Made by a program: the position numbers and the translations under genes. The notes under the pieces were generated by a model that was given only the letters and a program-made list of their open reading frames with translations, was not told the DNA's origin and searched no databases. This document shows positions 1-7,517 of a DNA stretch of 41,270 nt, piece by piece (position 1 is the first letter of the stretch; each line of letters begins with the position of its first letter). Origin of the DNA: Clostridia bacterium. Its GTDB lineage: Bacteria; Bacillota; Clostridia; Christensenellales; UBA1242. The stretch lies in contig JAFUPL010000022.1 in the NCBI GenBank assembly GCA_017481235.1, positions 1 to 41,270 on the forward strand, written 5' to 3'.

Positions 1-234
1 GGATTGATACCTCATCTTCTTCAAAATTAAAGGTTTGTTGTACAATTGATTTATGGGGTTTATCTAATAAAGTATCGGACGATATAGTCGTCCTATTAGA
101 ATTTATAGTGCCCCCCCCCCTAGTGCTGTTTTTGGGGTTGGAGAACTTAAATTACAAACTACGCCTACCACTAGTGACATTAATATACTTAGCACCACAC
201 TTAGACTTAAAATACTTTTCTTGATTTTTGTCAT
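1..234 (-). CDS. 5' part of an exported protein gene, frame broken at a G10 tract (probable phase-variable gene)
   Basis: The ATG at 234 follows a good ribosome binding site (AAAGGAG, 241-247). The first 26 residues are a signal peptide or membrane anchor: a Lys-rich start (MTKIKKS) and a long hydrophobic run ending LVVGVV, then a Ser/Thr/Pro stretch. Codon 39 begins a run of ten G (111-120). As assembled, the frame reads three Gly, Ala, Leu and then stops at 103-105, giving a 43-aa peptide. With 11 or 8 G the frame stays open to the window edge and reads a plausible acidic surface segment (QQTFNFEEDE and similar). With 9 or 12 G it also stops. The gene is therefore probably full length but captured in an OFF state. 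A homopolymer miscall in the assembly gives the same picture. The family is not recognisable from this fragment. Confidence 0.65.
111..120. repeat. G10 homopolymer tract (contingency-locus candidate)
   Basis: Ten consecutive C on the plus strand (G in the coding sense) lie early in a signal-peptide gene. No other G or C run of this length occurs in this AT-rich window. Slipped-strand mispairing at such tracts is a known ON/OFF mechanism for surface proteins. Confidence 0.7.
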
Positions 235-265
235 AATTTTCTCCTTTATTTATTTTGTTACAATT

Positions 266-294
266 ATTTTAACAATTTAAATCAACAAAGTCAA
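266..294 (-). promoter_or_regulatory. Promoter of the phase-variable exported gene
   Basis: In the minus sense, TTGACT (289-294) and TAAAAT (266-271) are separated by 17 nt. The predicted start is about 25 nt upstream of the ATG at 234. The -35 box lies inside the palindrome at 285-303. Confidence 0.6.
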
Positions 295-303
295 AGACTT
301 TGT
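285..303. promoter_or_regulatory. Perfect inverted repeat ACAAAGTC-AAA-GACTTTGT over a -35 box
   Basis: A perfect 8-bp inverted repeat with a 3-nt centre overlaps the -35 box of the minus-strand promoter. The position and symmetry suit a dimeric repressor operator. The regulator is unknown. Confidence 0.45.
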
Positions 304-369
304 ATTAATTTTTGTAATTCAATCTGAAATTATTTAATTAGAATTAAGAAAACCCGTTAACTTTTCATT

Positions 370-383
370 TATATGCGCATATA
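370..383. promoter_or_regulatory. 14-bp perfect palindrome TATATGCGCATATA
   Basis: A perfect palindrome in the middle of the divergent spacer, followed by a second small inverted repeat (TATAC, 6 nt, GTATA). It could be a regulator site shared by both surface genes. No function can be read from the sequence. Confidence 0.3.
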
Positions 384-480
384 CATACAAGTATATTCTA
401 AACTAAATGTTAAATAAAACAATAATTTATTACTTTGCTTAATTATTTATTATAACTAATTATAATTTAAATGTAAAGCG

Positions 481-532
481 TTTGAAGAAATTTTTCAAAA
501 GGTATTGACAAACCTAAAATTTGTGGTACAAT
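481..532 (+). promoter_or_regulatory. Promoter of the GLUG surface protein gene, with an upstream palindrome
   Basis: TTGACA (505-510) and TACAAT (527-532) are separated by 16 nt, with TGG just before the -10 (extended -10 form). Directly upstream, 481-499 is a 19-bp palindrome (TTTGAA...TTCAAA) with one mismatched pair, a possible operator. The promoter overlaps an in-frame ATG at 521, which therefore cannot be the translation start. Confidence 0.6.
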
Positions 533-565
533 GTTGATAACTTCAACAAGAATTTGGGGGAATAT

Positions 566-3500
566 ATGAAAAAGTTTTTAATATTTTTAGTAGCAATTAT
601 TACTACTGTGTGTATTGGTGTTACATTTTATCAATTTGCCAAAAATGATGAAGTGATCACGGTCAACACTCAAACAATTTATATAAATTATGGCGACAAG
701 TTAACTTTGGACGACATTGGTTTTTCACGTAAGGAAGCAAGTAAGGAAACCAAAATCGACTTTAACGCTGGCGGTGATGAAGTAACCTCTATCATCAAGT
801 TTGATGAGTTGTCTGGGTCTTATATTCCAACATCTAAAGGTGGTTCAACCACTATTAAAATTACAACTACTAATCGTAAATACAAATCATTTACTATCGA
901 TGTTATGGTAGGTATTGGAACAGAAGAGTTTCCTTATTATATAAGCAATGAAACTCAACTATTTGATGTTACTAATGCCCATATTGATGATAATGCTTGC
1001 TTTAAGGTTGTAAATGATATTAATTTAAGTCAAGTTCACACCCCTATCGGTTTAATTGATGGAGATTATCGTGAGTTTACTGGTAAGTTTAATGGCGGTT
1101 ATCATACAATTTCTAATTTAAATATTGAAAGTTGTGATTATGCTGGATTATTTGCAATAATGGGTGCTAATAGTGAAGTTTACAATTTAAATGTTGACAA
1201 TGCTATTATCGAAGGCGAATTTATAAATGTTGGTACAATTGCCGGTAAGTGCTTTGGCACTATCAATAAAGTTATCGTATCTAACTCAACTATAACCAAC
1301 AACAAGACTGATAGCAACACTGGTGCTATTGTTGGCGTGCTTGAAACTGATAATCTTAACAGTGTAACTGCTAGCATTTTACGCACATCTGCTCACACTG
1401 ACCAAAACACTTTAATCACTGCAAATGGAAATCTTGGCGGATTGGCAGGAAGTGTTAATTGCGCTATTGTGCACGCATGTTACTCTAACTTAAATTTAAA
1501 AAACAATTCCAACTCAGTTACTGGCGGATTAGTAGGTAATATGATTGTTAATCAAAACACCTATATCCGTGAAAGTTATGCTATTAACAAAATTCAATCA
1601 AATGGGACATCTGGCAACATTGTTGGTTTTATTGACTTAGACAACAATACTCCAATAAGCAATGTTACAAAAGAATTAGTTCTGGTTGGTTTGTATTATG
1701 AAAAATCTTTGAATAAATTTAGTGGAGTTGGGTCTGATGTGTACGGATTTTCAACTTCTACAAGTTTTGCAATCAACGGCAAATCTAATGCCGAAATGAA
1801 GGATAAGGATACATATATTTATTATGTAAATTCTACAAGTAATATTGTATACTGGGATAAAGTTTGGTATTTAGTTGATGGCGAATATCCAACTTTAACT
1901 TTCGCAACTAAGTTTGATGAAGTTATTTTAGAAGGAGTTGTGGACTCACTTCCTACAAATCCTGATATTAGCAATCCTGACAATCCTAATGCTACAGCAA
2001 TAATCATTTCAAACAAAGAACAATTAATTGACGCATTGCAAAATAAAGATATGGTTAATGGAAATTACATTCTTAATGCAAATATTGACTTAGAAGGATT
2101 TAATTGGATCCCTGTAAAATTTAGTGGTACATTTAAATCTAGCGAAAATCAAAATTATACAATATCTAATTTTACAATACTTGGTGATAACTTGTTATAT
2201 GCTGGTTTCTTCTACAACCTAGCATCTGCCACTGTTAGCAATGTAACATTCAGCAACGTAACACTTACATCATCTACTGCAAACGAAACTGTGGGTGTTG
2301 TTGTAGGTCACATTCGTGGAAATGTTGTTATTAAAAATGTAGATGTTGTCAACGCACAAATTTCAACAACAACTAAATATGCTGGTGGTATTGCTGGATA
2401 CATTAGCAACGTTATTACAAAAATTGAAAAATGTAGCACTCAAAATTTAAATATCACCAATGCTTTAAACGTTGGAGGAATTGTTGGTTACACTTCGGAA
2501 GAAAGTTACATAATATCTTGTAAAGTTAAGGACCACAATAGTATTAACGGAGTTGACAGAATTGGCGGAATAGCAGCAGTTAATCATGGAACTATTTACG
2601 AATGTCTATTTAGTGGAAATATTTCAACAATCAATTCTTCAACTGCTGGTTACTTTGGCGGATTGGTTGGTGTAAACTATTCAAATATTTTAAATAGTGC
2701 AACTTTTGCTGAAATTAAAGTTAATAATCCATCATCTTCAGATAGTGAAATATATTACTTTGTTGGTGGTTTAGCAGGTTATAATCTTGGCATTATTGAC
2801 AATTGTTCGTCTTATGCTGATGAAATTAACACAAAGCAATCTACTGGTATAGTTTACGTTGCAGGTTTAACAGGATATAATGCTGGAACTTTACAATATT
2901 GTGTAGCAGACATATCAAGCATAGGTTCGGTTGACAAAAATATTTATACCGCCGGTTTGTCAGTATTTAATTATGGCGGAAATATTATTGGTTGCTTTGT
3001 ATTTGGTAATTTAAATGGTTATCAAGTAGCAGGTTTAGTACGTACAAATACAAACTATGGAATAATAGATTCTAGTATGGCAGGTACTAATGAAATTGTA
3101 GTAACCAACTCAAACGGAAATAATAGCAATTCATATATATCTACAATCACACAATCATTGGAAGGTCAAAATAGTATTGAAGCAAACAAATCATTTAAGC
3201 GCGCAATATATAAGGGCGTTCAAGTTGCAACGTTTGTATACGAAATATCTAGCGGAACTATTTCTAATTGTATTGTCAACGCAGATTTAAATTGCACAAA
3301 TGATAATGGTTGGATTGCTGGTTTTGCAGGATTTATGCCTTACAATGAAGATAAGTTTGGAACTATATCATACAGTATTTCAAATGTATCATTTAATGGT
3401 GTAGGAACTAAGTATTTAGAGATTGCTCAAGAAGGTTTAATGAAAAAGAAACGCACTACTGGAACTATTACAAATTGTATTATTAGTGAAGACGCTAATA

Positions 3501-3754
3501 TTGATGGCGTAGTAGTTGCTAAGTATAGCAAAATTTTATGGATAACTCAAACTCCAGGTTCTGATTCAAATTATATAATCGCAACAAATGACCAACTTGC
3601 AGACATTGGTACTTACTTAGACCCAAATACTTGTAATTTTGATATTTCTACTGGGTTAACTAATTCAAAATGGTTGTATATCAACAATTTAAAATTGCCT
3701 ATCCCTAGAGCATATTTAGATGTGTTTGGTTATGACATTATTGATTTATCATAA
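566..3754 (+). CDS. Large surface protein with GLUG-type repeats (1062 aa)
   Basis: The start is ATG 566, behind GGGGG (556-560). The upstream in-frame ATG at 521 lies inside the promoter. Residues 1-20 are a signal or anchor segment (MKKFLIFLVAIITTVCIG). A beta-rich Ig-like region follows to about residue 115. Two modules then begin with a PYYISN-like or IIISNKEQL-like header (about 116 and 480), each followed by a predicted beta-helix. The second carries many copies of the GLUG pattern, such as VGGLAGYNLGIIDNC, VGGIVGYTSEESYIISC and FGGLVGVNYSNILNS. GLUG repeats are known from secreted adhesins. There is no LPXTG motif, so the N-terminal segment may anchor it. The C-terminal end of the 2767-aa lipoprotein carries the same module type. 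It is monocistronic, between its own promoter and terminator. A ligand cannot be inferred. Confidence 0.85.
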   Translation: MKKFLIFLVAIITTVCIGVTFYQFAKNDEVITVNTQTIYINYGDKLTLDDIGFSRKEASKETKIDFNAGGDEVTSIIKFDELSGSYIPTSKGGSTTIKITTTNRKYKSFTIDVMVGIGTEEFPYYISNETQLFDVTNAHIDDNACFKVVNDINLSQVHTPIGLIDGDYREFTGKFNGGYHTISNLNIESCDYAGLFAIMGANSEVYNLNVDNAIIEGEFINVGTIAGKCFGTINKVIVSNSTITNNKTDSNTGAIVGVLETDNLNSVTASILRTSAHTDQNTLITANGNLGGLAGSVNCAIVHACYSNLNLKNNSNSVTGGLVGNMIVNQNTYIRESYAINKIQSNGTSGNIVGFIDLDNNTPISNVTKELVLVGLYYEKSLNKFSGVGSDVYGFSTSTSFAINGKSNAEMKDKDTYIYYVNSTSNIVYWDKVWYLVDGEYPTLTFATKFDEVILEGVVDSLPTNPDISNPDNPNATAIIISNKEQLIDALQNKDMVNGNYILNANIDLEGFNWIPVKFSGTFKSSENQNYTISNFTILGDNLLYAGFFYNLASATVSNVTFSNVTLTSSTANETVGVVVGHIRGNVVIKNVDVVNAQISTTTKYAGGIAGYISNVITKIEKCSTQNLNITNALNVGGIVGYTSEESYIISCKVKDHNSINGVDRIGGIAAVNHGTIYECLFSGNISTINSSTAGYFGGLVGVNYSNILNSATFAEIKVNNPSSSDSEIYYFVGGLAGYNLGIIDNCSSYADEINTKQSTGIVYVAGLTGYNAGTLQYCVADISSIGSVDKNIYTAGLSVFNYGGNIIGCFVFGNLNGYQVAGLVRTNTNYGIIDSSMAGTNEIVVTNSNGNNSNSYISTITQSLEGQNSIEANKSFKRAIYKGVQVATFVYEISSGTISNCIVNADLNCTNDNGWIAGFAGFMPYNEDKFGTISYSISNVSFNGVGTKYLEIAQEGLMKKKRTTGTITNCIISEDANIDGVVVAKYSKILWITQTPGSDSNYIIATNDQLADIGTYLDPNTCNFDISTGLTNSKWLYINNLKLPIPRAYLDVFGYDIIDLS

Positions 3755-3757
3755 ATT

Positions 3758-3791
3758 AAAAAACTTCTAACAATTATGTTAGGAGTTTTTT
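3758..3791. terminator. Bidirectional intrinsic terminator after the GLUG protein gene
   Basis: A 15-bp stem starts four bases past the stop codon: AAAAAACTTCTAACA pairs with TGTTAGGAGTTTTTT across a 4-nt loop, with one G-U pair. A and T runs on both sides let it work in both directions. Confidence 0.85.
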
Positions 3792-3794
3792 AAT

Positions 3795-3829
3795 AAAAAA
3801 ACAGTCATCATTCCATGACTATTTTTTTA
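3795..3829 (-). terminator. Second hairpin terminator, facing the minus-strand gene at 4024
   Basis: AGTCAT (3803-3808) pairs with ATGACT (3815-3820), flanked by an A run and a T run. In the minus sense the stem is followed by six or more U. It probably ends the transcript of the membrane-protein gene at 4024-4647. Confidence 0.55.
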
Positions 3830-3951
3830 TATTAATTGTATCCACAATTTTAAAACAAGTTTAAAATTTACTTCTCGCAGTTTATATTACCGGAAGTTGT
3901 CATCAAGCGACACTTTAGTAGCATTTGATAGCAGCTGATGGTTATACATAC

Positions 3952-4021
3952 TTGCGAAACGTATAATGTAATCATACTAAGAGTGATAGTGCTTTAAAAC
4001 TCAATAGAATTTGTTTTGCAA
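3952..4021 (-). repeat. Structured 70-nt element, copy A (3' of the gene at 4024)
   Basis: The ends TTGCGAAAC (3952-3960) and GTTTTGCAA (4013-4021) are complementary. Inside are GTAT/ATAC (3961-3964/3974-3977), a weak central hairpin, and AAACTC-AATA-GAATTT (3997-4012). The core lies 2 nt from the stop codon of the minus-strand gene. Similarity to copy B extends left to about 3905, through a shared CATTTGAT segment. This is the most diverged of the three copies. Confidence 0.6.
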
Positions 4022-4023
4022 GT

Positions 4024-4647
4024 TTACTTTTGAGCAAAAATTCTTGAAAATTTAACAATTGCACTAATAATTGAAAGAATAAAGAATATAATCAATCCAA
4101 TACCAATCTTTGTAATTATGCTCAATAGAACAGCAACAACAACAAAATTTATGATAGCGGTAAACATATATAATGCTTTTTCAACTATATTTATAATTTC
4201 ATTGTCCGTATCAATACGAATTGTTAAAATACAATCAATAAATATTGAAACAACATACAATATCATCAATCCTTTAAATACGCCCGAATATTCTCCAGAT
4301 TTTAAAATTAGTTCCCACCCCAAAATTTGAGTATCTCCACCTTGAAATTCAAAACAAAATGAAATGATAGTAATTAAACTAAACAAACCAATTAAAAGAT
4401 TAAGTTCTTGGTTAAGAGTTGTTTTCTTAGGTTGTTTTTCCTCTTTTGCAGGTTCAACCATAGGCACTGTTTTAACAACATTTTCCTCTACCGCAGGTTG
4501 CACAGTCTTAACATTTTTTGTTTTAACGGATACTAATGCCTTATTTTTTGCTGGTGTTGACTTTATCTCTTTTTTAGGCGATTTTTTTGATACATCTACC
4601 TTTGTAGTAGCAACAGCAGACTTTTTTGTTTTCTTTGCTTTTTCCAT
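4024..4647 (-). CDS. Membrane protein with a Lys-rich cytoplasmic N-terminus (207 aa)
   Basis: The start is ATG 4647, behind GGGGG (4653-4657). A longer reading frame to 4698 would run into the promoter. Residues 1-75 are hydrophilic and rich in Lys, Thr and Val (KKTKKSAVATTK, PAKEEKQPKK), probably disordered. Four hydrophobic segments follow: LLIGLFSLITIISF, GLMILYVVSIFIDCIL, ALYMFTAIINFVVVAVLL and IGIGLIIFFILSIISAI. No family is recognised. It has its own promoter, sits downstream of the rplA terminator, and ends next to the structured element. The overall plan resembles the 246-aa membrane protein at 7829-8569, with membrane and charged halves swapped. Function unknown. Confidence 0.75.
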   Translation of the reverse strand: MEKAKKTKKSAVATTKVDVSKKSPKKEIKSTPAKNKALVSVKTKNVKTVQPAVEENVVKTVPMVEPAKEEKQPKKTTLNQELNLLIGLFSLITIISFCFEFQGGDTQILGWELILKSGEYSGVFKGLMILYVVSIFIDCILTIRIDTDNEIINIVEKALYMFTAIINFVVVAVLLSIITKIGIGLIIFFILSIISAIVKFSRIFAQK

Positions 4648-4668
4648 AAATTCCCCCTTACTATTTTT

Positions 4669-4698
4669 AGTGTAACTCACAATAACACTCAAAGTCAA
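4669..4698 (-). promoter_or_regulatory. Promoter of the 207-aa membrane protein gene
   Basis: In the minus sense, TTGACT (4693-4698) and TACACT (4669-4674) are separated by 18 nt, giving a leader of about 15 nt. Confidence 0.5.
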
Positions 4699-4771
4699 TT
4701 AATTTTTAAATATTTTTATAAAAATATTTGAGTAATAATTAATAATTGCCCAAAATTAAATTTAATATAAC

Positions 4772-4802
4772 AAAAAACCACAAGAATTAACTTGTGGAAT
4801 TT
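4772..4802 (-). terminator. Terminator of the rpmG-secE-nusG-rplKA operon
   Basis: CCACAAG (4778-4784) and CTTGTGG (4791-4797) pair across a 6-nt loop. In the minus sense the stem is followed by UUUUUU. It lies just after the rplA stop, so rplJ and rplL are not in this transcript. Confidence 0.8.
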
Positions 4803-4807
4803 CTTAA

Positions 4808-5491
4808 TTAGTTCTCGCTATAACCTAATTTAATACTTGGTCCCATAGTTGAAGCAACGTAAACGCTCTTCAAGTAAGTACCCTTAGCACTTGAAGGCTT
4901 AGCTTTGATAATAGCACCCATAACAGCACGAAGGTTTGTTTCCAAACGCTCAGCACCAAAACTTGCTTTACCAATAATAACGTGAACGTTATTGTTCTTA
5001 TCTAGACGATATTCAACTTTACCAGCCTTAACGTCCTTGATAGCCTTAGTTACGTCAGTTGTAACTGTACCACTCTTAGGGTTTGGCATCAAACCTTTAG
5101 GTCCAAGAATACGAGCACAACGACCAATAGTACCCATCATATCAGGAGTTGTGATACATACGTCAAAATCTAACCAGTTTTCAGTCATAATCTTTTTAAC
5201 GATGTCGTCATCACCAACGATATCAGCACCAGCAGCCTTTGCTTCGTCTGCCTTGTCGCCCTTAGCAATAACTAAAACTTTAACATTTTTACCTGTTCCT
5301 TCAGGTAATACTACTACACCACGAACTTGTTGGTCAGCATTACGACCATCAACACCAAGACGTACGTGTAGTTCAATACTTTCATCAAATTTAGCTTTAG
5401 CTGTATCAACAACCAACTTCATAGCTTCTGTCGCATCATATGATTTAGATTTGTCGATAAGCTTAGCACTTTCAATATATCTTTTACTCAT
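4808..5491 (-). CDS. rplA: 50S ribosomal protein L1
   Basis: At 227 aa it has the normal length for L1, which forms the L1 stalk of the large subunit and in many bacteria represses its own mRNA. The characteristic core is clear: the [15 protein letters not shown] region, PEGTGK, then [15 protein letters not shown] and the C-terminal GPSIKL. Its ribosome binding site (GGAGG) lies within the end of rplK and only one base separates the two genes, which indicates translational coupling. It is the last gene of the operon and is followed by a strong terminator. The usual downstream rplJ-rplL pair is absent from this position. Confidence 0.97.
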   Translation of the reverse strand: MSKRYIESAKLIDKSKSYDATEAMKLVVDTAKAKFDESIELHVRLGVDGRNADQQVRGVVVLPEGTGKNVKVLVIAKGDKADEAKAAGADIVGDDDIVKKIMTENWLDFDVCITTPDMMGTIGRCARILGPKGLMPNPKSGTVTTDVTKAIKDVKAGKVEYRLDKNNNVHVIIGKASFGAERLETNLRAVMGAIIKAKPSSAKGTYLKSVYVASTMGPSIKLGYSEN

Positions 5492-5492
5492 A

Positions 5493-5921
5493 CTAATCCT
5501 CCACTACTTGTACGCCCATACTACGTGCTGTACCAGCAATCATGCTCATAGCGGCATCAATATTGCTAGCAGTTAAGTCAGGCAACTTCATTTCTGCAAT
5601 TTTACGGATTTGAGACTTGGTTAATTTAGCAACCTTATCTTTGTTAGGTTTTCCGCTACCCTTTTCAATTCCTGCTTCCTTACGGATAAGTACCGCTGCA
5701 GGTGGTGTCTTTAACACGAATGTGAAAGACCTGTCTTCGTAGATTGTTATCACACATGGGATGATAAAACCTGCTTGACTAGCTGTTCTGTCATTAAATT
5801 CCTTAACGAAACCAGCAATGTTAATACCCTTAGGTCCTAATACTGAACCAATTGGTGGAGCTGGTGTTGCCTTACCGGCTGGAATTTGAATCTTGACAAT
5901 ACTACTTACTTTCTTTGCCAT
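5493..5921 (-). CDS. rplK: 50S ribosomal protein L11
   Basis: At 142 aa it is full length. The N-terminal domain carries the proline-rich L11 signature [17 protein letters not shown] and the following [10 protein letters not shown]. The C-terminal rRNA-binding domain has [22 protein letters not shown] and ends near ARSMGVQV. L11 shapes the GTPase-associated centre of the ribosome. The ATG at 5921 is preceded by GGAGGAG. The 144-nt spacer upstream is structured and contains a 25-nt direct repeat (see the separate entry), suggesting regulation of rplKA apart from nusG. Confidence 0.97.
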   Translation of the reverse strand: MAKKVSSIVKIQIPAGKATPAPPIGSVLGPKGINIAGFVKEFNDRTASQAGFIIPCVITIYEDRSFTFVLKTPPAAVLIRKEAGIEKGSGKPNKDKVAKLTKSQIRKIAEMKLPDLTASNIDAAMSMIAGTARSMGVQVVED

Positions 5922-5940
5922 AAAATTCTCCTCCTATATG

Positions 5941-6058
5941 GCTGTGGTTCTTGTGATGGAATGAAAAGATTTTCCATCTCCCACAAATGCTCTCTTTAAG
6001 GCTGATGCATTTCCTCACTCTCTTTAAGGCTGATGTGTTTCCTAAAGTTTAAACTTTA
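5941..6058 (-). promoter_or_regulatory. Structured leader of rplK-rplA with a 25-nt direct repeat
   Basis: Three things are visible. A 16-bp perfect palindrome, TAAAGTTTAAACTTTA, lies at 6043-6058. Two 25-nt direct repeats with two mismatches (5991-6015 and 6019-6043; core CTTTAAGGCTGATG) have a 28-nt period. A long stem with an asymmetric internal loop pairs TGTGG (5943-5947) with CCACA (5981-5985), and GATGGAA (5955-5961) with TTCCATC (5972-5978). It ends close to the rplK ribosome binding site. By analogy with other rplKA operons this could be an L1-binding autoregulatory site. That role is inferred. Confidence 0.5.
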
Positions 6059-6065
6059 TTAACAA

Positions 6066-6401
6066 TTAGAAAGGTAATTGTTTATCATTATTAATCTTAT
6101 CTTCTACTTTATCATACAAATGAATAACCTTATTTTGTAAACTTTGTAGTGATAGTTGAAAACGGTTCTCTTGAGCATTTCCTATCCCAAAGCCAAATTT
6201 TAAATTACTCATCTTTTCAGACAAGCATTTTAATCTTTCTTTTTTCTCTTCCAAATCCATTTGTTCTGAATGGTATTTTAAATTTAAGTATTCTTCCTTA
6301 AAACCATCATATATTTCGTTAAAACTTTTTTCAGCAGAAAACTTTGATGATGAAGTGAAATCTTCAATAAGTTTTTTAATTAATCTCTCATCGATTTCCA
6401 T
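6066..6401 (-). CDS. Unknown 111-aa charged protein between nusG and rplK
   Basis: The start is ATG 6401, with GAGG (6407-6410) ahead of it. A TTG at 6413 overlaps that ribosome binding site and is unlikely to be used. The protein is mostly helical and highly charged, with possible coiled-coil stretches (LKYHSEQMDLEEKKERLK, LQNKVIHLYDKVEDKINNDK), a short FGFGIGN turn, and an unusual C-terminal QLPF. There is no signal peptide or membrane segment. I do not recognise a family. It occupies a position between nusG and rplK that is normally empty, and shares their transcript. Confidence 0.75.
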   Translation of the reverse strand: MEIDERLIKKLIEDFTSSSKFSAEKSFNEIYDGFKEEYLNLKYHSEQMDLEEKKERLKCLSEKMSNLKFGFGIGNAQENRFQLSLQSLQNKVIHLYDKVEDKINNDKQLPF

Positions 6402-6450
6402 ATTAAACCTCAATAAATAATTTACCCCTTATTGAACACCTAATACGCTT

Positions 6451-6990
6451 TTAGTTTTTAACTCTAACTTGGTTAAAACTTAATTCAACAGTTGAATCAC
6501 GACCAAACATTTCAACAGTTGCTTTTAATTTTAAGTTATCCTTATCAACCTCGGTAACCTTACCAACAAAAGATGCAAGAGGTCCGTCCAAAATTTCAAT
6601 AATATCACCAACATTAATATCGATATTAACTGTAATCTTGCCAAGACCAAGACGCGCAACTTCTTCCTCTGTAATACACACTGGACGACCTTTAGGTCCA
6701 ACAAACCCAGTTACATATTGAGTACGTGTAACAGCATGCCAAATATCATCACCATAAATCATCTTTACAACAATGTAACCTGGCATCATCTTTTTAGGTA
6801 CAAGGACCTTTTTTCCACGTTTTTCCTCCAGCACATCTTCCATAGGGATAATGATGTCAAAAATACGGTCTTCAAGATTGTATTTGCTAACAGTTTGCTC
6901 TAAGTTTTGCTTTGCCACACTTTCATAACCTGAAAAAGTATGCAATACATACCATCTAGGTTCGGTATCAATATTTTTATCCATAGCCAT
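6451..6990 (-). CDS. nusG: Transcription termination/antitermination factor NusG
   Basis: At 179 aa it is a standard NusG. The N-terminal NGN domain (WYVLHTFSGYESVAKQNLE, then KMMPGYIVVKM and VTRTQYVTGFVG) binds RNA polymerase. A C-terminal KOW domain (GDIIEILDGPLASFVGKV) follows. NusG modulates pausing, Rho action and transcription-translation coupling. The ATG at 6990 follows GGGAGG; a second in-frame ATG lies two codons downstream. It follows secE, as in most bacteria, but a structured element (copy B) fills the spacer. Confidence 0.97.
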   Translation of the reverse strand: MAMDKNIDTEPRWYVLHTFSGYESVAKQNLEQTVSKYNLEDRIFDIIIPMEDVLEEKRGKKVLVPKKMMPGYIVVKMIYGDDIWHAVTRTQYVTGFVGPKGRPVCITEEEVARLGLGKITVNIDINVGDIIEILDGPLASFVGKVTEVDKDNLKLKATVEMFGRDSTVELSFNQVRVKN

Positions 6991-7069
6991 AATTTTCCTC
7001 CCATAATTTAGGCAGATTACACAAACGGCACATTAACCACATTTGATGTAATCTAACGTAATTAAAAAC

Positions 7070-7139
7070 TTGCGAAGAATGTTTGATTACAAACACTAAA
7101 TGCGCAAGCATTCAAAAGACTTCCGTCTTTGCTTCGCAA
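7070..7139 (-). repeat. Structured 70-nt element, copy B (between secE and nusG)
   Basis: The ends TTGCGAAG (7070-7077) and CTTCGCAA (7132-7139) are perfectly complementary. Inside are three hairpins: GTTTG-ATTA-CAAAC (7081-7094), AATGC-GCAA-GCATT (7099-7112) and AAAGAC-TTCC-GTCTTT (7115-7130). The core begins 3 nt past the secE stop codon. To the left, AGATTAC (7014-7020) and GTAATCT (7048-7054) add a further inverted repeat, and similarity to copy A starts at about 7030. It would be transcribed within the operon mRNA. Confidence 0.7.
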
Positions 7140-7142
7140 AGT

Positions 7143-7508
7143 TTACACAATGAAGCCAACCAGCCAACTGCAAAGTCTATCAATTCCAAACACTACAAGC
7201 AAAAATAATGCTGTAACAAGTAGTACAACACCTGTTTGCTTAAGCACGGTGCTAAACTTAGGCCATGTAACTTTTTTAAGTTCTGAACCAGTTTCCTTTA
7301 GTTTTTTAGCAATTTTACTTTGCTTGTTATCCTTTTTCTTTTTCTTAGGTTTTGATTGTTTCTTATTGCTTTCTTTTACTGTTTTTTGTTCAGTGCTAAC
7401 AACCTTTTCCTCGTTTTTAACTTCAGTAGAAACCTTTTCATTTTCAGCAGAAATTGGACGAGTTTCCTCGACCTTTACTTCTTGGCCAAATTCTTCATTA
7501 TTTGCCAT
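7143..7508 (-). CDS. secE: Preprotein translocase subunit SecE with a long charged N-terminus
   Basis: This 121-aa protein is longer than the usual SecE of about 60-80 aa. The conserved SecE part is C-terminal: an amphipathic helix ending KKVTWPKFSTVLKQT, then one membrane segment (VVLLVTALFLLVVFGI). Residues 1-65 are a low-complexity tail, first acidic (NNEEFGQEVKVEET) and then Lys-rich (KKQSKPKKKKKDNKQSK). SecE stabilises SecY in the protein-conducting channel. It lies between rpmG and nusG, the classical order. The ribosome binding site overlaps the end of rpmG. Confidence 0.93.
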   Translation of the reverse strand: MANNEEFGQEVKVEETRPISAENEKVSTEVKNEEKVVSTEQKTVKESNKKQSKPKKKKKDNKQSKIAKKLKETGSELKKVTWPKFSTVLKQTGVVLLVTALFLLVVFGIDRLCSWLVGFIV

Positions 7509-7517
7509 AACTATCTC

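Noticed and set aside
521..565. Upstream ATG at 521 as start of the GLUG protein
   Set aside because: It lies within the extended -10 region of the promoter (505-532) and has no ribosome binding site. ATG 566 has GGGGG and a clean signal segment.
3840..3848. Single DnaA-like word (GTATCCACA) near 3840 and TTGTCCACA at 10741
   Set aside because: Isolated one-mismatch matches are expected by chance in AT-rich DNA.
4992..5576. 194-codon plus-strand ORF opposite rplA and rplK
   Set aside because: It is the antisense of two unmistakable ribosomal protein genes, with no ribosome binding site or promoter.
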